DNA of 28,556 nucleotides from positions 1 to 28,556 of the IMG/VR virus record IMGVR_UViG_3300025759_000506. One strand, 5' to 3'. A program made the translations under genes and the position numbers. Positions 14,278-21,990 of this stretch are shown here, piece by piece. The notes under the pieces are model-generated. The model was not told the origin of the DNA and searched no databases. It was given only the letters and a program-made list of their open reading frames with translations. Positions within the stretch are counted from its first letter, which is position 1. The number at the start of each line of letters is the position of its first letter. Origin of the DNA: a virus.

Positions 14278-16374
14278 TCAGCCCATTGTCTTGTAGCGAC
14301 GGAAAAACTGACGCTCTGTAAAGTCCGTACGCTCAACGGGTTTCGACTTCTGCGAAGCCAGGAGTGCGAGACCAGAACTAATCGTCAAGTCAAACTTGGT
14401 TCGATCGTTAATCTTAAAGCCGATCCAATCCTCCAGAGTCCTGTTGAAATACATCTTCCCGTACTCACCTGTATTGTTATTCATACCTACGTGATCGTGG
14501 ATGTACTGCTCGATGGACTGAGCATGAGACTGGATTACATCCTGAGAGTTGGACGGGATACCCTTTGTCTTCACATTCACCTTTGCGTTAGCAGACATCA
14601 AGTGCTTCGGTCTGTCCATCAGGTATCCATCGTAACCTCTTGATTCAAAGTACCTTACAATACCATACTTGTTGTTCTCTACCAGCAACGGATACCCGTA
14701 GAAGAACGCAGCCATGAGCACGTCCTCGTAGAAGATCTTAGCCAAGTCTGGACGTGAAGCGTACTCCACGACAAACATGTTTGATGGATTCTCGATATGA
14801 AACTTGTTGTACAGATGCAGGGCTCCCTTCGAGCCCCTGCCATCCACTGTGGCATCCAGGTCGTACGAGTCAACCCCACCACATCCACGATCGACGAACG
14901 GGGCGACAAGCTTGCCACCATCCATCCTCCTCACATTTCGCTGCTCCTGCGGGGGCATCCACGCCACGCGGAATCTCCCGTTGACGTCTGGAGAAAACAC
15001 GACAGTCTTGTCCTTCTCCTTCCAGATGAAGTTGCCCTTGACAACAGGGTTGGGGAACAGCTCGTCGTTGTACTCGACCTGCTGATAGATCTTACCTACG
15101 TTGAATATGCTCCCGTCGATGCTGTCACGGAACGCCTCATCCGTGGTGAACGGGAACTGCCTGGTTACCTCGTTGAGTTCCGAAGGATCGCCCTTAAGAC
15201 TTTCTCTTTCATTTTTGAGATAGGTCTTCGCACCGATAAGAACAGCGTCGCCGTCAAGCCCATCCACAGGCTCAGCAGGATCATCAACAATGGGTCTACC
15301 GTGAACATCAAAAAATCCCTCTAAAGATTGGTGCGAAGGTATGAACAATCTGTACAATCCAGATCTGGTTCTACCATTCGCGTTTCGTTGATTGGGGTCG
15401 GAGTCTGCCCAAAGGTCTTTGTACTCCTTGCCTCCCTTGTCCATTGGATTTACAGTAGAACCCACCAGAGCCTTTCCCACAATCTTGCGACCCACGATAA
15501 GACACGTACGCTGAATCCTCCAAGCGTCACGAATATCCGTAGGCTTCTCCCACTTCCCCGCCTCATCCAGATATAGTATGTGTAGCTTCTCTCCGTCGTA
15601 TGCGTTGTTGGTAGTGTTCTTCCAGTTGATTACCGTATTAAGAGCCTCGCCCGTCTGCGAACTCTTATTCTTCTTCGTGATTCTCTTAGAGGGCTCGCGA
15701 AAAGCCAGCTCCATGCGCGGATTGGTCGTTCCATCTTGAATGGGTTTAAAGAAGAAGGGGTAGTGCCTAAACATGTAGACCACCTTCTTCATGAATATAT
15801 TTTCTTGAGCGTCCTTACCAGTCTTGGACTGGATGCCAAGGAGCTTGTCCTTGACCTGTGTCGCTTCATCTAGAAGTACAGACGAGCAGATGTTCGTGTA
15901 CCCGCTTCGTCTGCACTTAGTGTAGAGCTGACCGATACATCGGTCGTCCGCCTCACACGCAGCCAAATGTAAGAAAATATCTCTTTGGAACAAAAGGAAG
16001 CTCGGATAGCCTATATCCATCCGAGTCCATTGGAGCATCATGTAGTGCCTGCCCGTAATATATGTAGGCTCACCGTCGTTAAAAAACCAAAAGCCCTCAC
16101 GCCTACGGCGAAACTCCTCCTCGATATACGGACGAAACTTCTGTCGGAACTCCCTTGGCATTTCCGCCCACTCATCCATAGACTTAATCCGAGACAACTC
16201 CTTGGGCATAGAAACCCTTTTCCACAACTGCATGTGGTTTGGAAGTCCATGTCCTTCAATCTCCTCTTCGGGAGGCTGAGCGGGAAGTGCAATGTGTAGC
16301 CCACCGATCGAAAGACTTTCACCTTTCGTACCGTTGGGGCAAATTGCGATAATGTCCTCAGCATCAGTAGACAC
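14278..16374 (-). CDS. terL: Terminase large subunit (698 aa, GTG start)
   Basis: This is the packaging ATPase and headful nuclease. Numbered from the GTG at 16374: a conserved pre-motif (GFWFFNDGEPTYITGRHYM, ~94-112), a Walker A-like KCRRSGYT (153-160), Walker B LYLDEAG (267-273, acidic pair D270 E271), coupling motif GSTVNP (305-310), then RNase H-like nuclease residues D502/D505 (GGVDSYDLD), E566 (LLVENNKYG) and D662 (FDLTISSGLAL). The frame is open to 16572, but that stretch lies over the zinc-protein gene and touches the tRNA, so it is not coding. The GTG lies inside the last codons of the zinc protein (11-nt overlap). The next internal ATG would be at residue 48. Confidence 0.92.
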   Translation of the reverse strand: MSTDAEDIIAICPNGTKGESLSIGGLHIALPAQPPEEEIEGHGLPNHMQLWKRVSMPKELSRIKSMDEWAEMPREFRQKFRPYIEEEFRRRREGFWFFNDGEPTYITGRHYMMLQWTRMDIGYPSFLLFQRDIFLHLAACEADDRCIGQLYTKCRRSGYTNICSSVLLDEATQVKDKLLGIQSKTGKDAQENIFMKKVVYMFRHYPFFFKPIQDGTTNPRMELAFREPSKRITKKNKSSQTGEALNTVINWKNTTNNAYDGEKLHILYLDEAGKWEKPTDIRDAWRIQRTCLIVGRKIVGKALVGSTVNPMDKGGKEYKDLWADSDPNQRNANGRTRSGLYRLFIPSHQSLEGFFDVHGRPIVDDPAEPVDGLDGDAVLIGAKTYLKNERESLKGDPSELNEVTRQFPFTTDEAFRDSIDGSIFNVGKIYQQVEYNDELFPNPVVKGNFIWKEKDKTVVFSPDVNGRFRVAWMPPQEQRNVRRMDGGKLVAPFVDRGCGGVDSYDLDATVDGRGSKGALHLYNKFHIENPSNMFVVEYASRPDLAKIFYEDVLMAAFFYGYPLLVENNKYGIVRYFESRGYDGYLMDRPKHLMSANAKVNVKTKGIPSNSQDVIQSHAQSIEQYIHDHVGMNNNTGEYGKMYFNRTLEDWIGFKINDRTKFDLTISSGLALLASQKSKPVERTDFTERQFFRRYKTMG

Positions 16375-16549
16375 GACCGTGGCTGTCTCGCTTAAACGAT
16401 GGCACTCCAGTCTTTGGGTTCTTGATCTCCATGTACTTACCGCATGGACACTTGATGTCATGGTAAGCCCCGTCCTCTCCGAACTTGATGGAGACTCCCG
16501 TCTTAGATTCTTCGTGCTTCTCCTTGCATCCGCAAATGTAATCTGCCAT
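16364..16549 (-). CDS. Small zinc-ribbon-like protein upstream of terminase (61 aa)
   Basis: The ATG at 16549 (MADYICGCKEKHEES) is chosen; the frame continues upstream through the tRNA and cannot be coding there. Two Cys pairs, C6/C8 (CGC) and C34/C36 (CPCG), with H12 and H30 nearby, form a likely Zn site. A beta hairpin (GVSIKFGEDGAYHDIKC) links them. It overlaps the terminase start by 11 nt. Position suggests a packaging accessory, but the true small terminase is not identified in this window and this protein is unusually short for one. Confidence 0.75.
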   Translation of the reverse strand: MADYICGCKEKHEESKTGVSIKFGEDGAYHDIKCPCGKYMEIKNPKTGVPSFKRDSHGRVY

Positions 16550-16567
16550 AGTAGTTGATTTAATTTG

Positions 16568-16641
16568 TACACCCGCAGGGACTCGAACCCCGAACCTGCG
16601 CATTAGAAGTGCGCTGCTCTATCCCGTTGAGCTACAGGTGC
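16568..16641 (-). tRNA. tRNA-Arg (anticodon UCU)
   Basis: The minus strand folds as a complete cloverleaf. The acceptor is GCACCTG/CGGGTGT with one G-U at the first pair. The D stem is GCTC/GAGC and the anticodon stem GCGCA/TGCGC with loop CTTCTAA (anticodon TCT). The T stem is CGGGG/CCCTG with loop TTCGAGT, and the discriminator is A. CCA is not encoded; the genome continues CAA. It would read AGA and AGG. It sits 6 nt after the 57-aa gene and 18 nt before the zinc gene, inside the late transcript, so it must be excised by host RNases P and Z or E-like enzymes. Confidence 0.96.
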
Positions 16642-16647
16642 ATTCTA

Positions 16648-16821
16648 TTACTCTTCGTTCCAGGAATCCTCCCAGAAGTAATGATGTCCGTCGTTTCCGT
16701 TCTGGCCGATGATGTTCATCCTCCTGTCAAGGTACACCTCATCCTGCCACCAAGGGAATTTATTTTGAGAATTTTTCTGCGAATCCCCCTGAGTAGTCTT
16801 TGGCTTCTTCGATTCCTCCAT
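16648..16821 (-). CDS. Small orphan protein (57 aa)
   Basis: The frame runs from ATG at 16821 to TAA at 16648. The start overlaps the end of the 96-aa gene by 62 nt, and the stop is 6 nt before the tRNA. The product opens polar and Lys/Gln/Ser-rich (MEESKKPKTTQGDSQKN), then NKFPWWQDEVYLDRRM, and ends in a Trp/His/acidic tail (DGHHYFWEDSWNEE). The aromatic-rich tail and the way it fills the gap between gene and tRNA argue it is real. No family is recognised. Confidence 0.55.
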   Translation of the reverse strand: MEESKKPKTTQGDSQKNSQNKFPWWQDEVYLDRRMNIIGQNGNDGHHYFWEDSWNEE

Positions 16822-17050
16822 GGTCTTTTAGGTCTTTAATCATTTGTTCTAGACGCTGGCGCTCGACCAGCAACTCCTTGCAATCCGTGGCTGTCTGCTT
16901 GATAGACTGGAGCTCGGCTTTTCGAGCCGCGCCTCCAGCCTCTGGGTCTACAGGCTTCCTGACTTCATCGATCATGTTGTTGATGGCAACCTCCATGCTC
17001 GACATCAGCCTCTGTGCAGCTTCAATCGTTGTGAATTTCTTGCGTGACAA
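16760..17050 (-). CDS. Helical orphan protein (96 aa)
   Basis: The product is nearly all alpha-helical and coiled-coil prone: TTIEAAQRLMSSMEVAINNMIDEVRK (about 7-32), a PVDPEAGGAARKAELQ turn, and ATDCKELLVERQRLEQMIKDLKD (about 54-76), with a Gly-rich tail. Its start overlaps the previous gene by 29 nt. Size, helicity and its place upstream of the terminase allow a small-terminase-like role, but there is no recognisable DNA-binding motif, so this stays a guess. Confidence 0.7.
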   Translation of the reverse strand: MSRKKFTTIEAAQRLMSSMEVAINNMIDEVRKPVDPEAGGAARKAELQSIKQTATDCKELLVERQRLEQMIKDLKDHGGIEEAKDYSGGFAEKFSK

Positions 17051-17291
17051 AGTTTACGTATTGAGGTGTCTTCTCGCCCATGTAGGCTCCGACAATGTTG
17101 TACTCAATGAACTCCACCGCGTCGTCATACTCCATCCCTTCTGCGATAAGTATTTCGATCATCTTGTTGATGTCGTACACGGCTACGACGTTGGCCCCGT
17201 AGGTGCAGCCTACCAGGGCCTCGTCGAATCCATCGGCGGTGAGGCATTCCTCCTCCTCCAGGATCTCCATAAGGTGCTCTCTGTCAATCAT
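17022..17291 (-). CDS. Conserved phage protein of unknown function (89 aa)
   Basis: The acidic product contains REHLMEILEEEECLTADGFDEALVG (about 4-28), then VVAVYDINKMIEILIAEGMEYDDAVEFIEYNIVGAYMGEKTP. I recall the 'L.ADGFDEA..G.......VYDI.KMIEIL...GM..D.A.E...YN..GAY.GE.TP' pattern from many cyanophage and marine phage genomes with no assigned function. It overlaps the co-chaperonin stop as ATGA (17288-17291), so they are translationally coupled. Confidence 0.8.
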   Translation of the reverse strand: MIDREHLMEILEEEECLTADGFDEALVGCTYGANVVAVYDINKMIEILIAEGMEYDDAVEFIEYNIVGAYMGEKTPQYVNFVTQEIHND

Positions 17292-17875
17292 GCCTCTACG
17301 TATAAAAGATCCTCTACCCTGGTGCGGTAGTATTCCTTGCCGTCGATCTTGATTCGGTAATCTCTGTTCTCCTTAAAACCCACGACATCGCCTACCTCTA
17401 CTCCGATGTCATTCAGTTCCTCGGACTCGAACGCAACCCTGCCCTTGGTGGGGAGCTTCTCCGTCAACTGCACCATCTCGATCAGATCGTTCGGGAACTC
17501 CTCCTCTTCTACAGGTTCGAGCAACGACCAGCCGAAAAGCGGTTTGATCTCATCCGTGTCTTGGTCCTTATATGCAATGGCCTGATTGCTCAGCGCCTCC
17601 TCGCTGCACTTTACGATGTAGTGCTTGTCGTCCCCCGTAAGAACCTGACCGCCCTGCATGACAACGAGGTGATGAAAGTAAAGAGTGTCTCCTGGGCGTA
17701 CTCCCGTATCAATCTTAAATGGTGAACAGACGACAGGGCCTTCAGTGACTCGGTTCTCGAATTCCCCGTTCTCGTTGTATTTATGATCGATGTAAAGCTC
17801 TAGGCCGCTGTCGGTCACGAGGGTGTCGTTGATGAGCTTCTCTAGCTCAACAACAAAATAGTTGTAGGTGCGCAT
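17288..17875 (-). CDS. GroES-like co-chaperonin with two Cpn10-type domains (195 aa)
   Basis: Domain 1 (about 4-105) has YFVVELEKLINDTLVTDSG, a mobile-loop-like stretch (residues 22-42), GPVVCSPFKIDTGVRPGDTLYFHHLVV, and HYIVKCSEEA. Domain 2 (about 110-195) has KPLFGWSLLEPV, LPTKGRVAFES, VEVGDVVGFKENRDYRIKIDGKEYYRTRVEDLLYVEA in consecutive parts; the GDVVGF and IKIDGKEYY..R.EDLLYV portions match the end of GroES (KIDGKEYL..RE.DILAV). It probably replaces or supplements host GroES to fold the capsid protein, as gp31 does in T4, but here as a tandem two-domain chain. It sits in a five-gene accessory operon ahead of packaging genes. Confidence 0.85.
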   Translation of the reverse strand: MRTYNYFVVELEKLINDTLVTDSGLELYIDHKYNENGEFENRVTEGPVVCSPFKIDTGVRPGDTLYFHHLVVMQGGQVLTGDDKHYIVKCSEEALSNQAIAYKDQDTDEIKPLFGWSLLEPVEEEEFPNDLIEMVQLTEKLPTKGRVAFESEELNDIGVEVGDVVGFKENRDYRIKIDGKEYYRTRVEDLLYVEA

Positions 17876-17878
17876 GAA

Positions 17879-18115
17879 TTAAAAGTTACAGTCGTATTCA
17901 ATGATGCAGGGCATGTCGTCTACAGATTTCCATAGAACCTGCCCGTCATCTGTCTGTAAATATACGAGGTATCTTTTTTTACTGTACCTGAATAGGTGCT
18001 CGTCGTCCAACACGATTGCCGACACATTGCCCGTGCCTGCCTTCATTCCGACGTAGTACGCCATGGCATCCTTTGGATCTCTGCCGATGACAATCTTTCT
18101 AATAAGTCCGTCCAT
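17879..18115 (-). CDS. Small orphan protein (78 aa)
   Basis: The product is mainly beta: LIRKIVIGRDPKDAMAYYVGM, VSAIVLDDEHLFRY, RYLVYLQTDDGQVLWKSV and a C-terminal CIIEYDCNF. It has no signal peptide or membrane segment. It is coupled to the 96-aa gene by TAATG and ends 3 nt before the co-chaperonin start. Its tight linkage to the co-chaperonin is the only functional hint. Confidence 0.72.
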   Translation of the reverse strand: MDGLIRKIVIGRDPKDAMAYYVGMKAGTGNVSAIVLDDEHLFRYSKKRYLVYLQTDDGQVLWKSVDDMPCIIEYDCNF

Positions 18116-18405
18116 TAGTTTAATGAAATACCGAGACCGTTGAGTAGATCGTCGAGGTCTCCCCCGATGTCCTTCTGCTCTTTCCAGGTCTCTTTAATAA
18201 AATCGATTATAGTGTCTAGTTCTTCTTCGGAATCCAGAGAATACCCATACATTGTCTTCATCGTAGACTTAGTGTCAGTGTATGGTTCTAGAACACCGAC
18301 TACAAAGATAGACATTAACTGATCTCTCATTTCGTACTTGTCGATGATCTCGTCGATCTCCATAAGTTTTTGCTGAATCTCCATGAGGAAGTCGTCTTGC
18401 TTCAT
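18115..18405 (-). CDS. Acidic helical orphan protein (96 aa)
   Basis: The acidic product begins MKQDDFLMEIQQKLMEIDEIIDKYEMRDQLMSIFVVGVLEP and ends EEELDTIIDFIKETWKEQKDIGGDLDDLLNGLGISLN (quoted in part). It is almost entirely helical with one short hydrophobic stretch (MSIFVVGVL). It is the first gene of the accessory operon, and its ATG is 15 nt from the divergently oriented MarR-like gene, so both may be regulated from this tiny gap or by read-through. No family is recognised. Confidence 0.7.
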   Translation of the reverse strand: MKQDDFLMEIQQKLMEIDEIIDKYEMRDQLMSIFVVGVLEPYTDTKSTMKTMYGYSLDSEEELDTIIDFIKETWKEQKDIGGDLDDLLNGLGISLN

Positions 18406-18420
18406 ATCTTGTAGTTTATT

Positions 18421-18843
18421 ATGCCGAGGAGTAAAGTATCATCCAAGAAGATGTTCCGCGACTTTGCTAAGCAAGATAAGAAGTATCTGCGTAGGAACAA
18501 TCTCAAGAGACTCAAACAGGTGAGACAGAGGGTACAGTCGGAATGGGAAATCTCATTCTCCGACCTGGAGTTCTTGCTCTGGGGGTACGACCTTCAGTTC
18601 TTCACGATAGATTATGCCGCCCAGGACCTGGGTGCCAACAAGACGAATCTATCGAACAGGGTCATCTATCCGCTGCAGAGGAAGAAGTATCTGTACAAGC
18701 ACTTCGACAAGCTCACCCCATCCGACACGTACGAGGATCACCTCTTCAGAGACGAGACCAAGTACAACTACCGAGTACGCTACGCCCTCACACAGAGGGC
18801 TAGGCTACTCGTACAGAAGTTCTACAGAGAGCTAGAGGGTTGA
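18421..18843 (+). CDS. MarR-like winged-helix regulator (140 aa)
   Basis: A basic N-terminal helix (residues 1-40, rich in Lys/Arg) precedes a winged-helix fold. SDLEFLLWGYDLQFF (47-61) is the first helix. FTIDYAAQDLGANKTNLSNRVIYPLQRKKYL (split: AAQDLGANKT, LSNRVIYPLQ) is the helix-turn-helix. Residues ~91-120 form the wing, and YALTQRARLLVQKFYREL (121-138) matches the 'LT..GR.lv...' dimer helix of MarR proteins. It lies alone on the plus strand: its start is 15 nt from a divergent gene and its stop abuts the minus-strand stop of the 125-aa gene. It probably regulates phage transcription. Confidence 0.78.
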   Translation: MPRSKVSSKKMFRDFAKQDKKYLRRNNLKRLKQVRQRVQSEWEISFSDLEFLLWGYDLQFFTIDYAAQDLGANKTNLSNRVIYPLQRKKYLYKHFDKLTPSDTYEDHLFRDETKYNYRVRYALTQRARLLVQKFYRELEG

Positions 18844-19221
18844 TCAGAGCAGAGAGTCCACTTCAATCCTTGCGCAGTTGGGGCTCTCGAATGAACCACC
18901 ATCTCTGCTGACCCTGGACTGGAAGTCAACAATTATCTGAACATCTCTTGAGTGATTCGCACTCAAAGTAGAAACCTCTGTGAGGGCACAGTTGTTGGCT
19001 TCGAAAGAACCACCGTCCCTAACTACCCTCAAACCAAAGTCCCTGACAATGTTTCTGTCAAGGAAGTCGTCGTCCAGGTTGTCAAACGCGCTTGTAAGGC
19101 AGCTAGGATTATCTGTGCTACCCCCGTCTCTCTCTACCCTCAGCTTGAAGTTCGAGAGCGCCAAGGCCTCGATAGAGAACGCAGAGGAGCTAGATAGAAT
19201 AGATGTACCTAGTCCTAGCAT
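18844..19221 (-). CDS. Virion protein with three ~40-residue repeats (125 aa)
   Basis: Three copies of a motif follow one another: FKLRVERDGGSTDNPSCL, FGLRVVRDGGSFEANNCA and FQSRVSRDGGSFESPNCA, each followed by a short helix ending in a hydrophobic residue (SAFDNL, TEVSTL, IEVDSL). The 'RV..DGG..E...C' unit is one I have seen singly or in tandem near tail genes of marine phages. It follows the receptor-binding protein by two genes, so a tail-tip or fibre-associated role is likely. The start overlaps the upstream stop as TAATG. Its stop and that of the opposing MarR-like gene share the palindrome TGATCA. Confidence 0.75.
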   Translation of the reverse strand: MLGLGTSILSSSSAFSIEALALSNFKLRVERDGGSTDNPSCLTSAFDNLDDDFLDRNIVRDFGLRVVRDGGSFEANNCALTEVSTLSANHSRDVQIIVDFQSRVSRDGGSFESPNCARIEVDSLL

Positions 19222-19583
19222 TACTCTTCTTCTGAAGCGTAGAGATCAGGCTGCTGCACTTTGCACTCCTTGATGAACTCCTCTTCTGCTGCGGAGTTGC
19301 CGAAGGAGTGGACGCCAGGGTAGACACACCAGATCATCTGGTTGTCCCAGCTTGGATCTGGATCTCCATTCCAGAGAACATCGACGTGCCAGCTAGAAGA
19401 GAATACAGGTGCAGTGACTTCATTGTCGTCTGCATCATACACCCCTTTTTTGGTTACGATGTTGCCAAGGACTACGATGCTGTGGGGGTGAGAAGGGTGC
19501 CCTTCTTCATCCACCCCCAGGGCCTTGATCTTCGTTGTGGCGGCAGACTTGCTGCCGAACTCGTACTTTCTAAATTTTCTCAT
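19221..19583 (-). CDS. Tail-module protein of unknown function (120 aa)
   Basis: The product begins MRKFRKYEFGSKSAATTKIKALG and contains HPHSIVVLGNIVTKKGVYD, SSWHVDVLWNGDPDPSWDNQ, MIWCVYPGVHSFG and a closing helix with acidic tail EEEFIKECKVQQPDLYASEEE (quoted in parts). The 'WHVDVLW.G.PDPSW..Q..WC.P.G.HSF' pattern recurs, as I recall, in marine phage tail modules, always close to large fibre genes. It begins 5 nt after the receptor-binding gene and couples by TAATG to the repeat protein, suggesting that the three act together. Confidence 0.72.
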   Translation of the reverse strand: MRKFRKYEFGSKSAATTKIKALGVDEEGHPSHPHSIVVLGNIVTKKGVYDADDNEVTAPVFSSSWHVDVLWNGDPDPSWDNQMIWCVYPGVHSFGNSAAEEEFIKECKVQQPDLYASEEE

Positions 19584-19587
19584 TGTC

Positions 19588-21972
19588 TTACGATGTCAGG
19601 TCGATACACTCTTGATCGGTGAGCACTCTGTCCCAGGCGGCGATTTGCTTGACTCTGATGGGAGTTGACTCGCCGTCCAGGAGGATCCTATTCCATCTTT
19701 CCATATTCGTGTTCACGTCATCCTTTACTTCAACGCCGTCGTGGAAGACCTTGATCCTGCCGCTTCCCCAATCTCTTGTGATGCAAAACTTTGGTGCGGT
19801 GCCTGTATGCTCAATGCCTGAGGGGACAAACAACCCATCTTTGTCTTGGAACACTGTGGTAAGTCTCTGCTGGTTGGTGGCTGATCTGTAGATTCTTAAG
19901 CTACCGAGGTTGCTAGCGGCGCTAATCGTGATGGTGCTGCCTCCGTAATCTCTAGGTATGTCTCTGTTTTCTGCAAGCTCGACAAACCAAGTGACATTCT
20001 CACCAACCATGTAGTCTGCAAGATCGAGGTTGCCATTATTAGGCGCTGCTTCGTCATGGTTCCTGGTCAAGCTTCCAGCGCCGTAGTTAGGGATGTAGGA
20101 CGTCACACATCTTCCATCACCGTCTGGCGACGAGGTAGTTGCACGCTCGATTTGATAGCCGTAGAACAGCATACCCTTGCCTGTGTCTCCAGCGTAATCC
20201 TCGCTGCTGCCGTTAACGAGTTTTATGTTAGGTCCAGTGTCGCCTGTATCGCCGCACTGAACACCCTCGATGCAGCACCTGTACCATCCGTTACCTACGT
20301 CGTAGATGTAAGGATTCCCTGTTCCAGTGTCTGATCCAACTGTATAATTTGTAGCCGTCACTGCGGTTAGATCAAACTCTACTTTAAGGGGCAACCTTGT
20401 GAAGTTTCCTGCCTCAACCCTAAACTTGTCTCTACCCGCTTTTTTTGCGTAAATAGACAACGTGTAGTACTCGGTATTGTCAAACCCTTGTGGCGCTTGT
20501 ATTCTGTGTTTGCCAGTCGCCGCAGTCTCTGTCATAAGCGTGGCGTTGTACAGCCCTTCAGGTGACCGAGTGTTCAGGTCGCTACCAGATCCAAACCAAT
20601 CATTCTTCTGAGCGGGGCAGCTTTCTATTGTGGCGTTTGTAAGTGTAAAATCTCCACCTTTTGTCGAATCCGCAAAGTATTCAGTGTGATCCACGACGTT
20701 TACCCTCTTGGGCTCCAGCAAAAGAGATGGGCATCCACCGATAGCCCCCTCGTAGCAGATGCGAGGCTCGTCGTCGCTCATCCCCACAACAGCACTCTCT
20801 GCACTCGTAGACTTGTTCTCGATGTAGGAAGTAGGCACCTGGCCTCTTTCCACCTGAGGCTTTGACAGGGTGACTGTGGCGGTGGCCTCGATGTCAGAGC
20901 TTGTTCCTAGGCCGAATCTCATCGTAAGAGTACCAGTCATAATTACAGACACAGCATATCGCTTGTTGGCAGAGATTGTGTCTGTAGCAGAGATAGGTAT
21001 TCCGTTTTCAAAATACGCGATGTTGGTCTTAGTGCCAGCATTGGCCCCCAGAATCTGGTTTACTCGAGGTGCCGTACCCGTGACTGCATTCACATACACG
21101 GATGAAGTGTAGATGCCTTCCGAAGAGAACGAGTTTGAGACCATGAAAGCTCGGTCACTTCCTCCACTTGCGTCTGTGACTTCAAATACAATACGATCAC
21201 TAAGGCTACTGTGAGGAGCGAAACTTGTGCCACCCTGGACAACAGAGTTTCCGTGACCAGTAGCTTTTGTGTCAGTGCCAGCACCAGCAAACACCGTGTT
21301 GAACATGAGGTTCTTCCTACCCTTCTGGATCATGCCGTCTGCACCGACGCGAGTAGCTATCATATCGCTACCTCTTGAGAAGGTGGTGAAGTCCTTTGCT
21401 CTCTGCTTAATTCTCTTGATAGAGACGTTGTCGATAGAGATGCTGTGGTTTGCTTCAATCAAGGAAAAGAGAAACAGCGTGTTTGACACTGAATCTCCTC
21501 TGTACATTTCTATAGAGTGAGTCCCAAGGGTGTCTGGAACGGGGTCGTGGCTTCCGTCAAAGTACACTCTAAGGATGTCGTCACCATCGGAGGTAGTTGA
21601 AGTGACAGTGTAAGTCAGCTTGAAATACCCACTAGCCTCTGGAAAGAGATTTCTGTTGGATGATCCGTCTGGATTCGTAGCATACGCTCTTGCTGCGGCG
21701 TTGGCTCCAGTTGTTAAGGTGAGAACACCGTTTGCAATCTTGGAAGTAGCACCAGCACCCTGTTGGGCACTGTCAATGTTCCAGCCCCAGTCGCCGTAGG
21801 TGCCGTTCTGCAAGGCTCCATCAGTGCCATCACCACCTATCGTGAAGTCACCGTTGATTACAAGCTCCTCACTGTGAAGGAGTTCTTCAGGTTTGAGGTT
21901 GTAAACCGTTTCGTTCTTTACAGCCCCACCCGTAGGCAAACAGATAAACGCTGCGTCGTCGTATAAGCTCAT
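19588..21972 (-). CDS. Large receptor-binding / tail fibre protein with lectin-like domains (794 aa)
   Basis: The N-terminus (MSLYDDAAFICLPTGGAVKNETVYNLKPEE in parts) looks like a virion-anchoring segment. Residues ~35-185 form one jelly-roll (ELVINGDFTIGGDG, GYFKLTYTVTSTTSDGDDILRVYFDG, SIDNVSIKRI), the layout of carbohydrate-binding modules. Two further beta domains follow (about 210-400 and 420-640, YYTLSIYAKKAGRDKFRVEAG, DVGNGWYRCCIEG). The C-terminal ~150 residues are LamG-like (VTWFVELAENRDIPRDYGG, RIKVFHDGVEV, IRVKQIAAWDRVLTDQECIDL). It is the largest putative adhesin and sits next to the lysin. No hydrolase residues are visible, so binding rather than cleavage is favoured. Confidence 0.85.
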   Translation of the reverse strand: MSLYDDAAFICLPTGGAVKNETVYNLKPEELLHSEELVINGDFTIGGDGTDGALQNGTYGDWGWNIDSAQQGAGATSKIANGVLTLTTGANAAARAYATNPDGSSNRNLFPEASGYFKLTYTVTSTTSDGDDILRVYFDGSHDPVPDTLGTHSIEMYRGDSVSNTLFLFSLIEANHSISIDNVSIKRIKQRAKDFTTFSRGSDMIATRVGADGMIQKGRKNLMFNTVFAGAGTDTKATGHGNSVVQGGTSFAPHSSLSDRIVFEVTDASGGSDRAFMVSNSFSSEGIYTSSVYVNAVTGTAPRVNQILGANAGTKTNIAYFENGIPISATDTISANKRYAVSVIMTGTLTMRFGLGTSSDIEATATVTLSKPQVERGQVPTSYIENKSTSAESAVVGMSDDEPRICYEGAIGGCPSLLLEPKRVNVVDHTEYFADSTKGGDFTLTNATIESCPAQKNDWFGSGSDLNTRSPEGLYNATLMTETAATGKHRIQAPQGFDNTEYYTLSIYAKKAGRDKFRVEAGNFTRLPLKVEFDLTAVTATNYTVGSDTGTGNPYIYDVGNGWYRCCIEGVQCGDTGDTGPNIKLVNGSSEDYAGDTGKGMLFYGYQIERATTSSPDGDGRCVTSYIPNYGAGSLTRNHDEAAPNNGNLDLADYMVGENVTWFVELAENRDIPRDYGGSTITISAASNLGSLRIYRSATNQQRLTTVFQDKDGLFVPSGIEHTGTAPKFCITRDWGSGRIKVFHDGVEVKDDVNTNMERWNRILLDGESTPIRVKQIAAWDRVLTDQECIDLTS

Positions 21973-21990
21973 TTGTTGTTGTTTTCTTTC

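Noticed and set aside
16375-16572. N-terminal extension of the terminase frame to 16572
   Set aside because: It would overlap the tRNA and translate the zinc-protein gene in another frame; the extension has no terminase-like sequence.
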